Below the pieces are notes generated by a model, which was given only the letters and a program-made list of their open reading frames with translations, made no database searches and had not been told where the DNA came from. Shown piece after piece: positions 1 through 10,414 of a stretch of DNA of 64,000 nucleotides (position 1 is the stretch's first letter; each line of letters begins with the position of its first letter). Position numbers and translations under genes: made by a program. Source of the stretch: JACCXG01 sp963785755 (GTDB lineage Bacteria > Acidobacteriota > Vicinamibacteria > Vicinamibacterales > 2-12-FULL-66-21); NCBI GenBank assembly GCA_963785755.1, contig CAWAXG010000025.1, positions 1 through 64,000 of the forward strand, read 5' to 3'.

Positions 1-190
1 TAGACGCGATTTCGGCGAATCGCTGACCTCTGCGTTGGTCGATTCGTTCGCAGGTCCGTTCGCCTTCGAGAGCCTGTTTCCGCATGGTCCTTTCAACCCT
101 CCCGAGCGGTGGACGGTATTGTTCTGCCGTCGGGCGACGAAGAGTGCGGCGCGTGCACCTCGCCTTTCGCCGGTGAACGGCAAAGGCCGC

Positions 191-2837
191 TCAGCGAAGG
201 CTGGATTGCCAGCCGGTCAGCAGGTGCAGCGGAGTGGCTTCGGGCTCTTCGTTCAGTGGCAGCACGAAAAAGCGTTGGCCTCCCGGAGCGGGCTCGAAGT
301 GCCAGACGAGCTCTCCTGGCGTGCCACCGAACAGGCGTACGGACTGACCGAACATCAGCTCTTCTCCGCGCGATTCGACCGGCACGGTCATCAGCGCCCG
401 CTCCCTCGAGATGTAGAACAGCTCCCGCCCGTCGTCGCGCCATCGTGGCTCGGCGCCGCCGCCACCGGAGACGAGCCGGCGCGGAGCGCGGCCGTTCGGC
501 TGGAAACGCGTCACGTAGACGTGTGTGGCGCCACTGTCGTCGCTCTGAAAGGCGACGAAGCGTCCATCCGGCGAGAAGCGCGCTTCGTTGTCCTTGCCCG
601 GGCCTCGCGCCACGAGCACCGGCGTGCGATCGGATCCCTCGACGCGCACCGCCCAGATGTCGAAGCGTGTCGTGGGTTCGACCTGGGCATACATAAGGAA
701 TGCGCCATCGCGCGACCAGTCGAGCGGCCATCTCACGGCCCCCGGCGGGAGCAGTGGCTGCGGCTCGTCGCCGCCCCCTGATTCGACGACGTAGAGATTG
801 TTGTGCTCGACGCCTTTGGCCCACGAGACGGCGAGCCGTTCGCCATCGGGAGCCCAGATCGGGCCACCGGCGCTGCCGCTGAACGGAAGCCGCATATCCA
901 CATTCCGCGCGAAATCCGTCACCCACACTCCCTTCGAGCCCGCATCGTCGGCGGCACGGCTGGAGGCAAACCGTTTGCCGTCGGTCGATAGCGAGATCGT
1001 GTCGTAGCTGGCCTCCGCTCCGGCCAGTCCGATCAGCCGACCTTCCCGATCGATCCAGCGCGGCTGCTGCCGACCCGACGTGCCCGTCGCGAACACGACC
1101 GCGCCGGTATCGGCGACGGAGAATCCGGGGCCGAACTCGGTCGCGTGCACGCGTCCGGCCAGTACCCGTCGGCTCACCCGAGACAGTGCCGGAATTCGCG
1201 TCGAATGCTTGAGCAAGTAGCTCGCGGTTCCTCACGTAAAGGAGGAGCGATCGGCGGCGTCCTGCATCTGTCACGCGCGCGGCGCCCGAGTCGGATCCGG
1301 CCTCGACAACGACCGGCGCGGAAGCCGCTGCCGAATCGATGGAGCCGATACGAATGGCAGTACGCGGCGCCTGACGGCTTCTCGCGTAGTAAGTGAAGCG
1401 CGTGGCGTCGATGAAGAACGGCATGCGGTGGGCGTCTTCGTCGCGTCCGGCGTCGAGCGCCGTTACGGTAACGGTCTCTCCGCCTCGGGCGAGTATGCGC
1501 ATCAGCGGGCCAAGCGCTGTCGGCGCGAAGACGATCGTGCCGCCGGTACTCCAGGTGCCGCCCTTGCCGTCGGGCGCATCCGCGAGGATGGCCGGCGTGC
1601 CGTCGGGCAGGTCCAGACGCTTCAGCTTGTGATCGGCAAAGAAGCCGATCGACCTGCTGTCCGGAGACCAGAAGGGCGTGGAGCCGCCTCCCGTTCCCGG
1701 CAGCAGCCGTAGCGCGCCGTCCCGCAGGGATCGCATCCAGAGGCCTCGGCCTGCCGCGATGGCGATCCACTGACCGTCGGGCGAGATCGCGAATGTCGAA
1801 TCGAACCCCAGGTTGATGGTCTGCGGAACATCGATGTCGCTGCGCATCAGGTGAACCGCCGCTGGTGCGCCGGACATCCGCGCTGCGACCCAGGTAATCC
1901 CGATAAGCGCTGTCGCGACGAGAGCCGCCGCGGCGAGATGCCATCGCCGCAGACGTGGGACATGTTCGGCAGGTACCGCCGCGGGCGCCTCCGCCGCCCA
2001 CTTGAGCGCTTCGCGCACCGCTTCGACGCTCTGCCATCGGCGTGCCGGGGCCTTCTCGAGGCACTTCTGAACCGCGGCATCGACGAGCCGCGGGACATCC
2101 GGAATCTCCCGCCGCGCCGACGGCGGCGGCCCGCTCATGATCGCCGCGATGATCCCGGCGGCCGTCGACGCACTGTGAGCGACATGTCCGGTGAGCATCT
2201 GGTAGACGATGGTGCCGAACGCGAAGATGTCCGTGCGTGCGTCCGCTTCCAGCCCGTCCAGTTGTTCCGGGGCCATGTACTGCAGCGTGCCGACGAGCAT
2301 GCCCGAGCGCGTCAGACCCCGATCGGTCATCGTCTCCTCGACCGTGCCGAACGGCGACGCCTGCCGTCCCTTGGCGAGGCCGAAGTCGAGCAGCTTCGCG
2401 CCGCTCCTGGTGATCATGATGTTGCCGGGCTTCAGGTCGCGATGCACGATGGCAGCGTCGTGCGCAGCCGCGAGGGCGTCGGCGATCTGGTCAGCGTAGG
2501 TCAGCGCGCGGTCGAGATGAAGCTTGCCGCGGGCGAGCACCTGCGCGAGTGTCTCGCCTTCCAGGTACTCCATCACCAGGAAATCCACGCCGTCATCGCG
2601 GCCGACGTCATAGAGCGAGCAGATGTGCGGATGGCTCAAGGCTGCGATTGAGCGCGCCTCACGGTCGAAGCGCTCGCGCGCGTCATGGTCGGCGGTGAGC
2701 TCCGCGGGAAGAACCTTGATCGCGACCGTGCGATCGAGCCGCGTGTCGCGTGCCTTGTAGACCTCGCCCATGCCGCCGGCGCCAATGGCGGAGTCGATGC
2801 GATACGGACCAAGGGATGTTCCGGCGTCGAGGCTCAT
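191..2837 (-). CDS. Ser/Thr protein kinase with C-terminal TolB/WD40-like propeller, one frameshift
   Basis: Membrane-bound sensor kinase of the Pknb type. The N-terminal ~280 residues hold the kinase domain: glycine loop GAGGMGEVYKAR, VAIK lysine, catalytic HRDLKPGN, and DFGLA. A single hydrophobic segment (around residues 300-320, rich in Ala, Val, Leu) would cross the membrane, and the rest is a propeller of repeated 'WSPDSRSIGF / FSPDGRFVAF' blades facing the periplasm. The first frame runs well to the SGEP segment near 1168 and the last third continues in another frame (VLAGRVHATEF onward to the stop at 191), so one base is gained or lost near 1165-1172. Joined length is about 880 residues, normal for this acidobacterial kinase type and close to the intact kinase at 54372-57065. 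It is most likely a sequencing error, not a true truncation. Ligand unknown. Confidence 0.85.
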
Positions 2838-3115
2838 TTGGCTTGGGTGAGCGGAGATTATACAGCGGGCGCCTCAACCGCGAGAGCCGCCCTGTCGTTC
2901 TGCCGCGAGCAGGCAGGAGTGGTTCCGGATCTGTGCAGAACTCTCGCCGGATAGGGGGCCTGAATTCAGCGCGCACGGAGACGGATGCGCGCCGCACTGG
3001 GCGATTCCCGCAACTCACGAAGCGGAGAAACCACGGAGCGGGCCTCCTCCGCGAAGGCCATCCCTGGCCGAAACGGGAAGGAGTTGGTGTCCCTTCCGTG
3101 CTAGCCTCATCGGCC

Positions 3116-5080
3116 ATGAGAACGTCAATTCCCGCACTATGCGTGCTTCTATTGCTCGTCGCAACTCCTTCGAATGCGCAGACCGATCCAGGACGGCTCG
3201 TGTTTGCCAGCCGCTGTGCGTCCTGTCACGGCACAACCGGCGACGGAGGCGAGCTCGGGCCGTCAATTGTGATGCGGGTGCCGGCGCGCACCGACGCCGA
3301 GCTGACGACGGTGATCCAGCAGGGGCTGCCGACGGCGGGCATGCCGGCGTTCGGAAACCTGTCTGCACACGAAACGCGCGATCTGATTGCATTCTTGCGG
3401 ACGCTACGCCCGCGCGAAGGATCGGGACCGACGCGAACCAGGATTGTGCTGACGACTGGCGCTTCGCTGGACGGCCTGATCCTCAATCAGGGGATCGACG
3501 ATATGCAGTTGCTGGGTGGCGACCGGAAGCTCCATCTGCTCCGCAAGGAAGGGAATCGGTACCGCCGGGTAACCTCACAGACGGATTGGCCCAGCTACAA
3601 CGGCGAGACAAAGGGCTACCGGCACAGCGCGCTCACACAGATTTCGAAAAGCAATGTCGCGCGCATGATTCCAAGATGGATCTTCAGTCTGCCCAATACG
3701 CCGACACTGCAGGGGACTCCTGTCGTGGTTGACGGCGTGATGTATGTCACGAGCGCCAATCAGTGTTACGCGCTCGACGCAGGCACCGGGCGAGAGATCT
3801 GGCACTACTCGCGTCCGCGGACGAGAAATCTGACGGGCAACGCTGCAGGCGGCATCAACCGCGGCGTCGGTGTTGCCGGCGATCGCGTGTTCATGGTGAC
3901 CGACCACGCGCACATCATCGCGCTCAACCGGTTCACCGGTGCACTGTTGTGGGAAACCGAAATGGCCGACTGGAAAGTGAACTACAACGCCACAGTCGCG
4001 CCGCTTCCGATCGGCAATCTCCTGATTACTGGTTCGTCGGGAGGAGACGAGGGTGTGCGCGGTTTTCTCGCCGCCTACGATCAGGCCACTGGCCAGGAAG
4101 TCTGGCGGTTCTGGACCGTTCCAGCGCCGGGTGAGCCTGGTTCCGAAACCTGGAAAGGCGGAGGCATCGAGCATCCAGGTGCAGCCACCTGGTTGACGGG
4201 CACTTACGATCCTGAACTCGACACACTGTATTGGCCCACGGGCAATCCCTCACCCGATCTCTACGGCGACAATCGGATTGGCGACAATCTCTATTCCGAC
4301 TCGATTCTCGCGCTCGATCCCAAGACTGGAAAGCTCAAGTGGTATTTCCAGTTCACACCGCACGATGTATGGGACTACGACGCTCAGGAAACGCCGGCAC
4401 TCATCGACGCCAATTGGCAGGGTAAACCGAGAAAGCTGCTCGTGCAGGCGAACCGCAACGGGTTTTTCTATGTGCTCGATCGCACAAATGGTGAGTTCCT
4501 GCTCGGCACGAAGTACGTGAAGAACGTGACGTGGGCATCCGGTCTCACCGCACAAGGGCGTCCGATTCGGGTGCCCAATATGGAGCCGACGCCGGAAGGG
4601 CGCCGCGTCTGCCCGTCACTCGAAGGCGCGTCGAACTGGTATTCGACGTCGTACAACCCGGCAACCGGCCTGTATTACGTGCAGACGAACGACAAGTGCG
4701 GCGTCTTCACGAAAACCCCGATGGAGTGGGCCGCCGGCCGCGGCTACATGGGCGGCTCGTTCATGCAGGCGCCCGACGAGCCTGCTCAACGGGTGTTGCG
4801 GGCAATCGACATTCAGACAGGAAAAGCGGCATGGGAAGTTCCGCAAGTCGGCCCAGTGACATCATGGGGCGGCACACTGAGCACCGCGAGCGGTGTGGTT
4901 TTCTTTGGCGACGATAGCGGCTCGTTCGCGGCCGTCGACGCGACCAACGGGAAGCCATTGTGGAGCTTTAGGACGAACCAGAACTGGAAGGCGTCGCCGA
5001 TGACCTACTCGTTCGACAACAGCCAGTTCATCGCAGTGGCATCAGGGTCGGCCATTATTGCGTTCGGGTTGCCCGACTGA
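3116..5080 (+). CDS. PQQ-dependent dehydrogenase with N-terminal cytochrome c domain
   Basis: Periplasmic quinoprotein of about 654 residues. A signal peptide (MRTSIPALCVLLLLVATPSNAQ) is followed by a small cytochrome c domain with the heme motif CASCH near residue 38, then an eight-bladed PQQ propeller with repeated 'ALDAGTGREIW'-type tryptophan-docking segments. The active-site region reads PHDVWDYD; the first Asp is the expected catalytic base and a second Asp sits two residues on, the pattern associated in methanol/alcohol dehydrogenases with lanthanide instead of calcium. Heme and PQQ in one chain suggest electron transfer to the respiratory chain. The ATG at 3116 is chosen because it opens the signal peptide; the reading frame is open further upstream but codes nothing plausible there. 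Substrate is not evident: alcohol, aldehyde or sugar are possible. Confidence 0.88.
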   Translation: MRTSIPALCVLLLLVATPSNAQTDPGRLVFASRCASCHGTTGDGGELGPSIVMRVPARTDAELTTVIQQGLPTAGMPAFGNLSAHETRDLIAFLRTLRPREGSGPTRTRIVLTTGASLDGLILNQGIDDMQLLGGDRKLHLLRKEGNRYRRVTSQTDWPSYNGETKGYRHSALTQISKSNVARMIPRWIFSLPNTPTLQGTPVVVDGVMYVTSANQCYALDAGTGREIWHYSRPRTRNLTGNAAGGINRGVGVAGDRVFMVTDHAHIIALNRFTGALLWETEMADWKVNYNATVAPLPIGNLLITGSSGGDEGVRGFLAAYDQATGQEVWRFWTVPAPGEPGSETWKGGGIEHPGAATWLTGTYDPELDTLYWPTGNPSPDLYGDNRIGDNLYSDSILALDPKTGKLKWYFQFTPHDVWDYDAQETPALIDANWQGKPRKLLVQANRNGFFYVLDRTNGEFLLGTKYVKNVTWASGLTAQGRPIRVPNMEPTPEGRRVCPSLEGASNWYSTSYNPATGLYYVQTNDKCGVFTKTPMEWAAGRGYMGGSFMQAPDEPAQRVLRAIDIQTGKAAWEVPQVGPVTSWGGTLSTASGVVFFGDDSGSFAAVDATNGKPLWSFRTNQNWKASPMTYSFDNSQFIAVASGSAIIAFGLPD

Positions 5081-5159
5081 CCTCGAAGTCGTCAATTTCC
5101 TGTGGATAGCCGATTCAAGCGGGCCTGCTTCGGGTTGTGGGGAATCTTGGGGAAATACT

Positions 5160-5202
5160 GACAGCAGCCGGCGGATGGAACGGCTCGACGCTGGCTGCTG
5201 TC
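5160..5202 (+). terminator. Hairpin after the quinoprotein gene
   Basis: GACAGCAGCC at 5160-5169 is perfectly complementary to GGCTGCTGTC at 5193-5202, separated by 23 bases. It lies about 80 bases past the stop of the dehydrogenase. There is no following T-run, so it may act with Rho, protect the 3' end, or be a stray repeat. Confidence 0.4.
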
Positions 5203-5342
5203 GGTAATGTTGGTTGCGGGGGCTCGCAACCCACTGAATTTGGAGTTCGCCTGGACCGCTGCGTGATCAGGTTGGAGACGACCAACTTCACGCCCGGATA
5301 GTCGGTACGCGTCGTTCCACAGTCGACGCGCGTTTGCGGCGG

Positions 5343-6056
5343 TCATTTGACCACCAACGATTCTGCGCGAGCGGCTGCTCCGACAACGAGCGGCGAGTTC
5401 GACTCACCCTCCGTTGGCCGCCACTCGGGATCGCGGAGGACGTAGAGGTTGAAACGGCCGCTAGCCGGAGCGATCCGACTGGTGCTTTTGATGTCGTACC
5501 GATCACTCCCGTCCGTGAAGCTGAGCAACGCGTTCGTGACTTCGCCAGCACGGCGGAAGCCGAGTTTCGGGTTCGGCAGCAACGACATCACGAAGCGGCC
5601 CCGCGCCGGGAGGTAGAACCACAGGGCGGCACCCGAGATACTGCCGCCCACACGCGTCGAGGCGTCCAGCACCGTTCCGTTCACGCTGATCCGCAAATCA
5701 TCCAGCCGCAGTTGCACGTCAGCCACGGAGAAGTCTCGCACAGGGCTGAGTTCTGCGGCAGCCGTGGCCTCTGAATGTTTGAAGACGAAATAGTCCACGA
5801 CTTTCTGTCCGGTCGTGGGATTCTCCAGGAGATCGATCGCTCCAAGAGGCTGCTCCACATCGAGGAAATTCGAGTGGCCTTCGAGCCGTCGAAGTCGAGA
5901 GTGTTTGTCCTGTGGATCAGGGACGTTCCCGCTGACGAGATGTATCAGCAGTTCTTGCGTACATTCGACGACGTTCGAGGCCGGCGTGTTTCTCGGATGG
6001 ACTTTCACCCAAATCGACCGGTGTCGCCCCAGTCCCCCACACTGTCGCATGACCAT
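5343..6056 (-). CDS. Hypothetical protein
   Basis: A reading frame of up to 237 residues without a family I can name. The C-terminal ~130 residues look like a real folded domain: SISGAALWFYLPARGRFVMSLLP, then LGFRRAGEVTNALLSFTDGSDRYDI and a final FNLYVLRDPEWRP. Similar 'ALWFYLPGRGRF' segments occur, as far as I remember, in uncharacterised acidobacterial proteins that accompany BlaR1-type peptidases. No signal peptide is evident with the annotated start and the first ~70 residues are not convincing, so the true start may lie downstream or the 5' part may be frameshifted. It is convergent with the quinoprotein gene. Confidence 0.5.
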   Translation of the reverse strand: MVMRQCGGLGRHRSIWVKVHPRNTPASNVVECTQELLIHLVSGNVPDPQDKHSRLRRLEGHSNFLDVEQPLGAIDLLENPTTGQKVVDYFVFKHSEATAAAELSPVRDFSVADVQLRLDDLRISVNGTVLDASTRVGGSISGAALWFYLPARGRFVMSLLPNPKLGFRRAGEVTNALLSFTDGSDRYDIKSTSRIAPASGRFNLYVLRDPEWRPTEGESNSPLVVGAAARAESLVVK

Positions 6057-6126
6057 CGCCGACCCTCACCTGCTGCGGCTGAATGCTCACGTGCAGAATC
6101 TGGATTACCAGGGATCTAACCCCATC

Positions 6127-6760
6127 ATGAGAGACAGATCCATCGTCATCTTCGTGATCGTCGTTACCTTTGTGACGCCGGCTGTGACCATACTCGACGC
6201 GCGTTCTCCGCGCGCGGTGTACCAGGATGACGATTCGATTATGGATACAGCGGCGGTACTCGGTCTACGAGAGGCTCCTTCCGGGTGTCAGGACCTTTGT
6301 CTCGAAAGAGCCGATTCCCTTGCAGCGAGAGACGGAACGGTCCGCCGGTTGTGAGCCCCCTCTCACCGGGTGGGATGCGGAATGGAAGCCCGTCGAGCGA
6401 GCGTACAGGCAAGAGAATGCGCGAGTGCGGAGTCTGCGACCGCTCCTCGAGACTCCCGTCCCCTCTATCGGCTGATCCCCAAATCGGAGATCATCGCGGA
6501 CGATGCTCGACTCGCCCTCAAGTACCCAGGGCTGTGGGAAGGTGGTCGGCCCGAATCAATCGAGTTCGTGGCGGTGACAGCGGTTGGATTCAATGCCTCG
6601 AAAACCAAGGCGCTGGTGGGTGTTCGGGTCAGATTGCAGGGTTGGGTCTTTCGTCTAACTGCGGGACGGGGTATGGGCCAGCGTTGGCACAGTTTGCCTT
6701 TGGATCGCCTGATATACCCTGAACCGTTCAGCGCCTCCGAGTCGGTCCGCGAACCAGTGC
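6127..6760 (+). pseudogene. Frameshifted secreted hypothetical protein
   Basis: The ATG at 6127 opens a hydrophobic export signal (MRDRSIVIFVIVVTFVTPAVTILDA). The continuation moves between frames: a second frame carries VRTFVSKEPIPLQRETERS and PPLTGWDAEWKPVERAYRQ, and a third carries PLYRLIPKSEII and FVAVTAVGFNASKTKALV. Together these follow the order of a family of secreted proteins of unknown function that usually continues with a 'CGxLCG' glycine/cysteine segment; that final segment cannot be read here. At least two frameshifts and a missing 3' end suggest real decay, although assembly errors contribute. No function can be assigned. Confidence 0.45.
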
Positions 6761-6767
6761 GGCGGTG

Positions 6768-7184
6768 TCAGCTGGGATCTTGCGGCCGCAGGTCTGCCGG
6801 CAACTCTTCGAGGTAACTCGCATCCGCCGTCGCCTCGATGCGTACTGCGTTGCCGGTAAGCTCGACGACGTCGGCCGTGGTCAGCTGAAGCCAGATTCTG
6901 ATTGCACCCGAAGCCTTCAGCGGGAGCCGCACGAGGTCATTGGGTGCCACCGCACCGAGCTGCACCCAACCGTCCGAGATTTCCACGGGTAGCGGGGGCA
7001 CGGCCGATAGGCCAATCGCATTGCTCACGACAACGTGCACGCTCTGCACCCAACCGGTTCCTCTCCACCCGTCGTTCAGTCTCTCCCAGCGGTGGATGTA
7101 GGCGTCGAGCAGGAGTTCGACATGCGCTTCTCCTACATCGAGCGCTGTCAGTGTCGAATCGTGAAACTCAAGCCAATCGGTCAC
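6768..7184 (-). CDS. Conserved hypothetical protein, 138 residues
   Basis: Intact small soluble protein. It begins MTDWLEFHDSTLTALDVGEAHVELLLDAYIHR, has a central VQLGAVAPNDLVRLPLKASGAIRIWLQL, and ends with ATADASYLEELPADL. The 'FHDSTL' opening and alternating beta-like segments are seen in small bacterial proteins of unknown role. No signal peptide or membrane segment is visible. It is convergent with the decayed gene before it. I cannot assign a function. Confidence 0.55.
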   Translation of the reverse strand: MTDWLEFHDSTLTALDVGEAHVELLLDAYIHRWERLNDGWRGTGWVQSVHVVVSNAIGLSAVPPLPVEISDGWVQLGAVAPNDLVRLPLKASGAIRIWLQLTTADVVELTGNAVRIEATADASYLEELPADLRPQDPS

Positions 7185-7847
7185 GTCCCTCCGTGTCGAT
7201 ACGGCCGTTGGTCCAACGGGGATGACACCTTATTCCTCGTCGCGACGGGCAGAGTAAAACGGCGAGCGGCCTGAAGCGACTTGCCAGTCAGCTGTCACCG
7301 GAAAGCTGTGGGACTGGGGCGAAAATCACCGCCTCGTGACGCCATCGTGGGCCTGAACTCCGCTCCACTCGATCAGCCCGAATCGCTGAACTCCCCGGTG
7401 CTGTCCCGGCTCCGCCGGCAGATCGACGTAGATGTTGACGAATCGGCCGAGGACGAAGGCGGAACGCGGGAAGGCGGCCATGACTCCCACCTCGTCGAAC
7501 GGCGTTCTCGGATCGAGCTGGCGCAGGTCGTCGGCGGTCTGATCAGTCCAGAGCGGTTCAATGCGTGGCACACTCCACGCCCGAATTCATGCGTCGCTAT
7601 ACCTACTTCCCGACCATCCAAGCCATGGCAGATGCGTCGGGTTTCAAGATCGAATCGCAAGAAGATTTCGAGGCCATCTCCGACATCGAGTGAGACGCCT
7701 TCGTCAGGAGTCGCACGCGATTCCAGACGTGGCAAGACATGCAATCGAAAGCGGGTGAAGAGTACCGTGGTCCGTCGTCTGAACATCGAGAATCTGTAAA
7801 GCCGTGCCGAGCTGTCTCCACGGACATTCTGCACCTTCCGGCGCGAG
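7185..7847. other. About 660 bases without a supportable gene
   Basis: Short coding-like pieces are present on both strands but none forms a gene. On the minus strand, 7326-7571 reads WTDQTADDLRQLDPRTPFDEVGV and FVLGRFVNIYVDLPAE; on the plus strand, near 7585-7693, a short frame reads RRYTYFPTIQAMADASGF before a stop. They look like remnants of one or two decayed genes next to the transposase remnant. No RNA gene or promoter stands out. Confidence 0.4.
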
Positions 7848-8998
7848 TTGTCGTCACTGCGGCGGACCGTCTCACGTCGGCGGACGGCCCGCAATGTCCT
7901 CGAGGAGTTGAGCGGCGTGAGCGAACGGCCGATGATCATCCGCATGACGACCACGGGGCGCCTTCAGCAGCGCTACGACCACCGGCTTCGGGATCTCGTC
8001 CAACGCACCGGGGACGTGACCATCGCCACGAATCTCGGGATCCCTCGCTCGACGGCCCGTGGGTGGCTCGGCAAGGCACCGAAGGTCGTGGTGAGCCTGG
8101 ACGTGACGGACCTGAAGGCATCGGAACTCCGGCAAGAAGTCCTGGAGCTCCGGCGACGCGTGAAGAAGCTCACGGCACTACTTCGGCTCGCCCTGGCCCT
8201 GCTTCGAAGCTCGGGATTCACGTTGACGCACGAGCGTCTGCCCGACGGACGCGACAAAATCAGGATCCTGCGCGCCGTGGATCGGGCCCGTGAGTTTGTG
8301 CCGTTGCGGACGCTCCTGCGGTTCCTGCGATTGTCCCCGAGTCGGTTCCATGCCTGGCGACGGCTGCAGCACGCGTGTGCGCTTGACGATCAGTCGTCCT
8401 GTCCGCACACGTCGCCCCATCGACTGACTCCACCTGAGGTCCGGGCGATCAAGGACATGGTGACCGCGCTCGAGTACCGGCATGTCCCGACCGGCACGCT
8501 CGCCGTCCTTGCGCAGCGGCTCGGTACGGTCTGGGCCTCCCCCTCGACCTGGTACCACCTCGTGCGGAAGTTCGGCTGGCGCCGCCCCCGGCTCCGCGTG
8601 CACCCGGCCAAGCCGAAGGTGGGCCTTCGAACGACGCGAGCCGACGAGATGTGGCACATCGACACCACCGTCATCCGTCTGCTCGACGGGACTCGCGCCT
8701 ACGTGCACGCGGTGATCGACAACTTCTCTCGACGGATCTGGCGTGGCGGGTCGCTGATACGTTTGCGCCGGTGAACAGCGTAGCGGTGCTTGTCGAAGCC
8801 AGTCGGGGCGCGACGCCGTCAGCGACGATTCCGGTCGTGTTGGCAGACACGGGCGTCGAGAACGTGAATGCCCAGGTCGACGACCTGATCGCCGCGGGAG
8901 TTCTGCGTGGTGATGGACGTTCGCGGAGGTGGCAATTGAGTGTCTCACAATGCGCGAGCGAGACAGGCCACGGCGAAGACCAGACGGCCTTGGCGTAA
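7848..8998 (+). mobile_element. Transposase remnant with integrase-core (DDE) domain
   Basis: Decayed insertion sequence. The N-terminal part has a helix-turn-helix-like stretch (TGDVTIATNLGIPRSTARGWLG) and a leucine-rich coiled region; the core begins at DEMWHIDTTVIRLLDG, where the Asp is the first DDE residue. The frame shifts near 8735 and continues as AWRVADTFAPVNSVAVLVEA and VVLADTGVENVNAQVDDL, holding the second Asp. The segment with the catalytic Glu and the C-terminal third are missing, so it cannot be active. The best start is ATG 7932. I do not see clear terminal inverted repeats or a target duplication. Confidence 0.75.
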
Positions 8999-9017
8999 AT
9001 CCCTCTGGAATCGCCCA

Positions 9018-9878
9018 TCACCATGGAGGAGGCAGCGTCAGGCTCAGGATTGGCTTGTCGAACGAACTGAACTGGGCGACCGCCAGCGCATCGAGACCGC
9101 TGATAAGCTGACGCTCTCCGGGATGGGGATCAATGACCATCAGTGGCTGGGTTCCTCCAGTAAAGAGGACCTCATAGAGATGATCGCTTGTAGGATGAAG
9201 CGGAATCCCGAGGCCCGCAAACGGTCTCGGTTCAGTAATCGTGAGAAAACAACCAACCTGTCCATCTCTGGGCGCACACGCATACCCGGCATAGTTGACT
9301 ATCAAATCCAAGGAGATGGCCGATCTCATGCGTGGCGACCGTCAACAGGTCGATTCTGCCCTCTGCATCTCCAGTCGCCTCGCTGAAAATACGTCCATGA
9401 CTTCAGAGGGACTTCGTCCAGCAGGTAGGACGAGTACCGTTTGTACTCGGTGCTGTCGCGGGGCGTCGGATCGGCGAAAAAGCCCGGATCAGGCGGAGCG
9501 TTGTTGAATTCGAGAAGGCCCCCCGTGATGCGCACCGGATTGTTCCCGCCGTAAGTCGGCGTCCCACGTGCCGCTCTCCCCCAGGGGCCTTGGCCGATGT
9601 TGTGCCACTCAAATTCGATTGTGACATCCCAGTTCCCGCTGCCACCCTTGAAGACCGCCTCCCATGCCTCGGCAGCAACTTTGAAAATCTCTTCGAGGTC
9701 TCCACCACCGACCATCTTGTCAGGCACCGGCGGAAGACCTCCTCTGAACACTGGTCGAATTTTGAGCCCGGCTCGGCGGAGAAGCGGCGAGCAGGACCAG
9801 AACCACACACAGCCACTGTGACGGCGACCCTGCGTTGTGCTGGAAGCCGAACGCGATGCGAAGCAGCTTGTCAATCAT
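9018..9878 (-). CDS. Secreted zinc metalloprotease-like protein, two frameshifts
   Basis: The ATG at 9878 opens a signal peptide (MIDKLLRIAFGFQ..., then QWLCVVLVLLAASPPSRAQ). After a shift near 9765 the sequence continues with FKVAAEAWEAVFKGGSGNWDVTIEFEWHNIG. After a second shift near 9395 the true frame reads ATGDAEGRIDLLTVATHEIGHLLGFD, a complete HExxHxxGxxD zinc-binding motif, and then, in the frame ending at 9018, a tail with HPGERQLISGLDALAVAQF. Order and spacing fit exported metalloproteases of the matrixin-like/NF038122 kind common in these bacteria, usually about 280-300 residues. The motif is intact once the shifts are ignored, so assembly error is likely. Substrate unknown. Confidence 0.6.
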
Positions 9879-9904
9879 CGGACCCCTCGTCTCCCGCAAG
9901 AATG

Positions 9905-9964
9905 ACAGGCGGCGCCAAGGCGGCGTCAGCGGACGTAACGGGGAAACCACGAGGCGCCGCCTGT
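9905..9964. repeat. Perfect 12-bp inverted repeat upstream of the metalloprotease
   Basis: ACAGGCGGCGCC at 9905-9916 and its exact reverse complement at 9953-9964 flank 36 bases. It lies just upstream of the protease start on the minus strand and may form a hairpin in the leader or be part of the dispersed GC-rich repeats nearby. Confidence 0.5.
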
Positions 9965-10125
9965 GGCACCCAGCGACCGCATCAACCGACACCCGTCGAA
10001 CGCATCTTGTTTCAGGCAAGCAAGCGTGAGGCAGCGAAGGCTGGCAGACCTTGGGTCGAGTGTCAAGGCAAATCCTGCGCTGGATTTCGCCTTCAGGAAT
10101 GCGGACAGCAGGGCTGAAGTCCGCC

Positions 10126-10240
10126 TTCGCTGCCTTCGGCGGCTACGGCGCGACATCCTTCGCGCGAAAGTGTGCTCGCGAAAAGCTAGGCCTGCGTGAG
10201 CCTGCCTAGCCGTAGCTCGCGTGACGCGCGAGCGAAGGAT
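10126..10240 (-). repeat. Dispersed GC-rich palindromic repeat, copy 1
   Basis: Read on the minus strand this segment begins ATCCTTCGCTCG, contains GAGCTACGGCTAGGCAGGC, GCAGGCCTAGCTTTTCGCG and ACTTTCGCGCGAAGGATGTC, and ends GCGAAGGCGG. The same series of motifs occurs in the opposite orientation at 13606-13738. It contains internal palindromes (GCTAGGC...GGCCTAGC; TTCGCGCGAA). It abuts the tRNA-Asn gene. I know no named family for it; REP-like or a small non-autonomous element are possible. Confidence 0.75.
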
Positions 10241-10315
10241 TGGCTCCTCAGCCTGGACTCGAACCAGGAACCCTCCGGTTAACAGCCGGATGCTCTACCA
10301 TTGAGCTACTGAGGA
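10241..10315 (-). tRNA. tRNA-Asn (GTT)
   Basis: Read on the minus strand the gene starts TCCTCAG and ends CTGAGGA-G-CCA, giving a perfect 7-bp acceptor stem with encoded CCA. The D-arm GCTCAATGGTAGAGC, the anticodon loop TGTTAAC (anticodon GTT) and the T-arm with GGTTCGAGTCC are all present. Confidence 0.97.
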
Positions 10316-10414
10316 ACAGGCAGCGAGAACCGCTCAGAAAAGAACCCCAAGTTTAGCGGATCGCGAGCGAGCCGCGCAACTCTCGCGCGATTGATGACAG
10401 CTCCTGGCGGGAGT

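Noticed and set aside
5092..5346. Minus-strand 84-codon frame after the quinoprotein gene
   Set aside because: It spans the predicted hairpin, has no ribosome binding site and no protein-like pattern.
7570..7625. A second zinc protease motif on the minus strand (ATHEFGRGVCH)
   Set aside because: The second His of HExxH is Arg, the surrounding frame is otherwise not protein-like and breaks at once; it is not enough to call a protease.
10241..10315. tRNA-Asn as an integration site of a genomic island
   Set aside because: No integrase gene, no direct repeat of the tRNA 3' end and no phage or plasmid genes nearby; only the GC-rich repeat abuts it.
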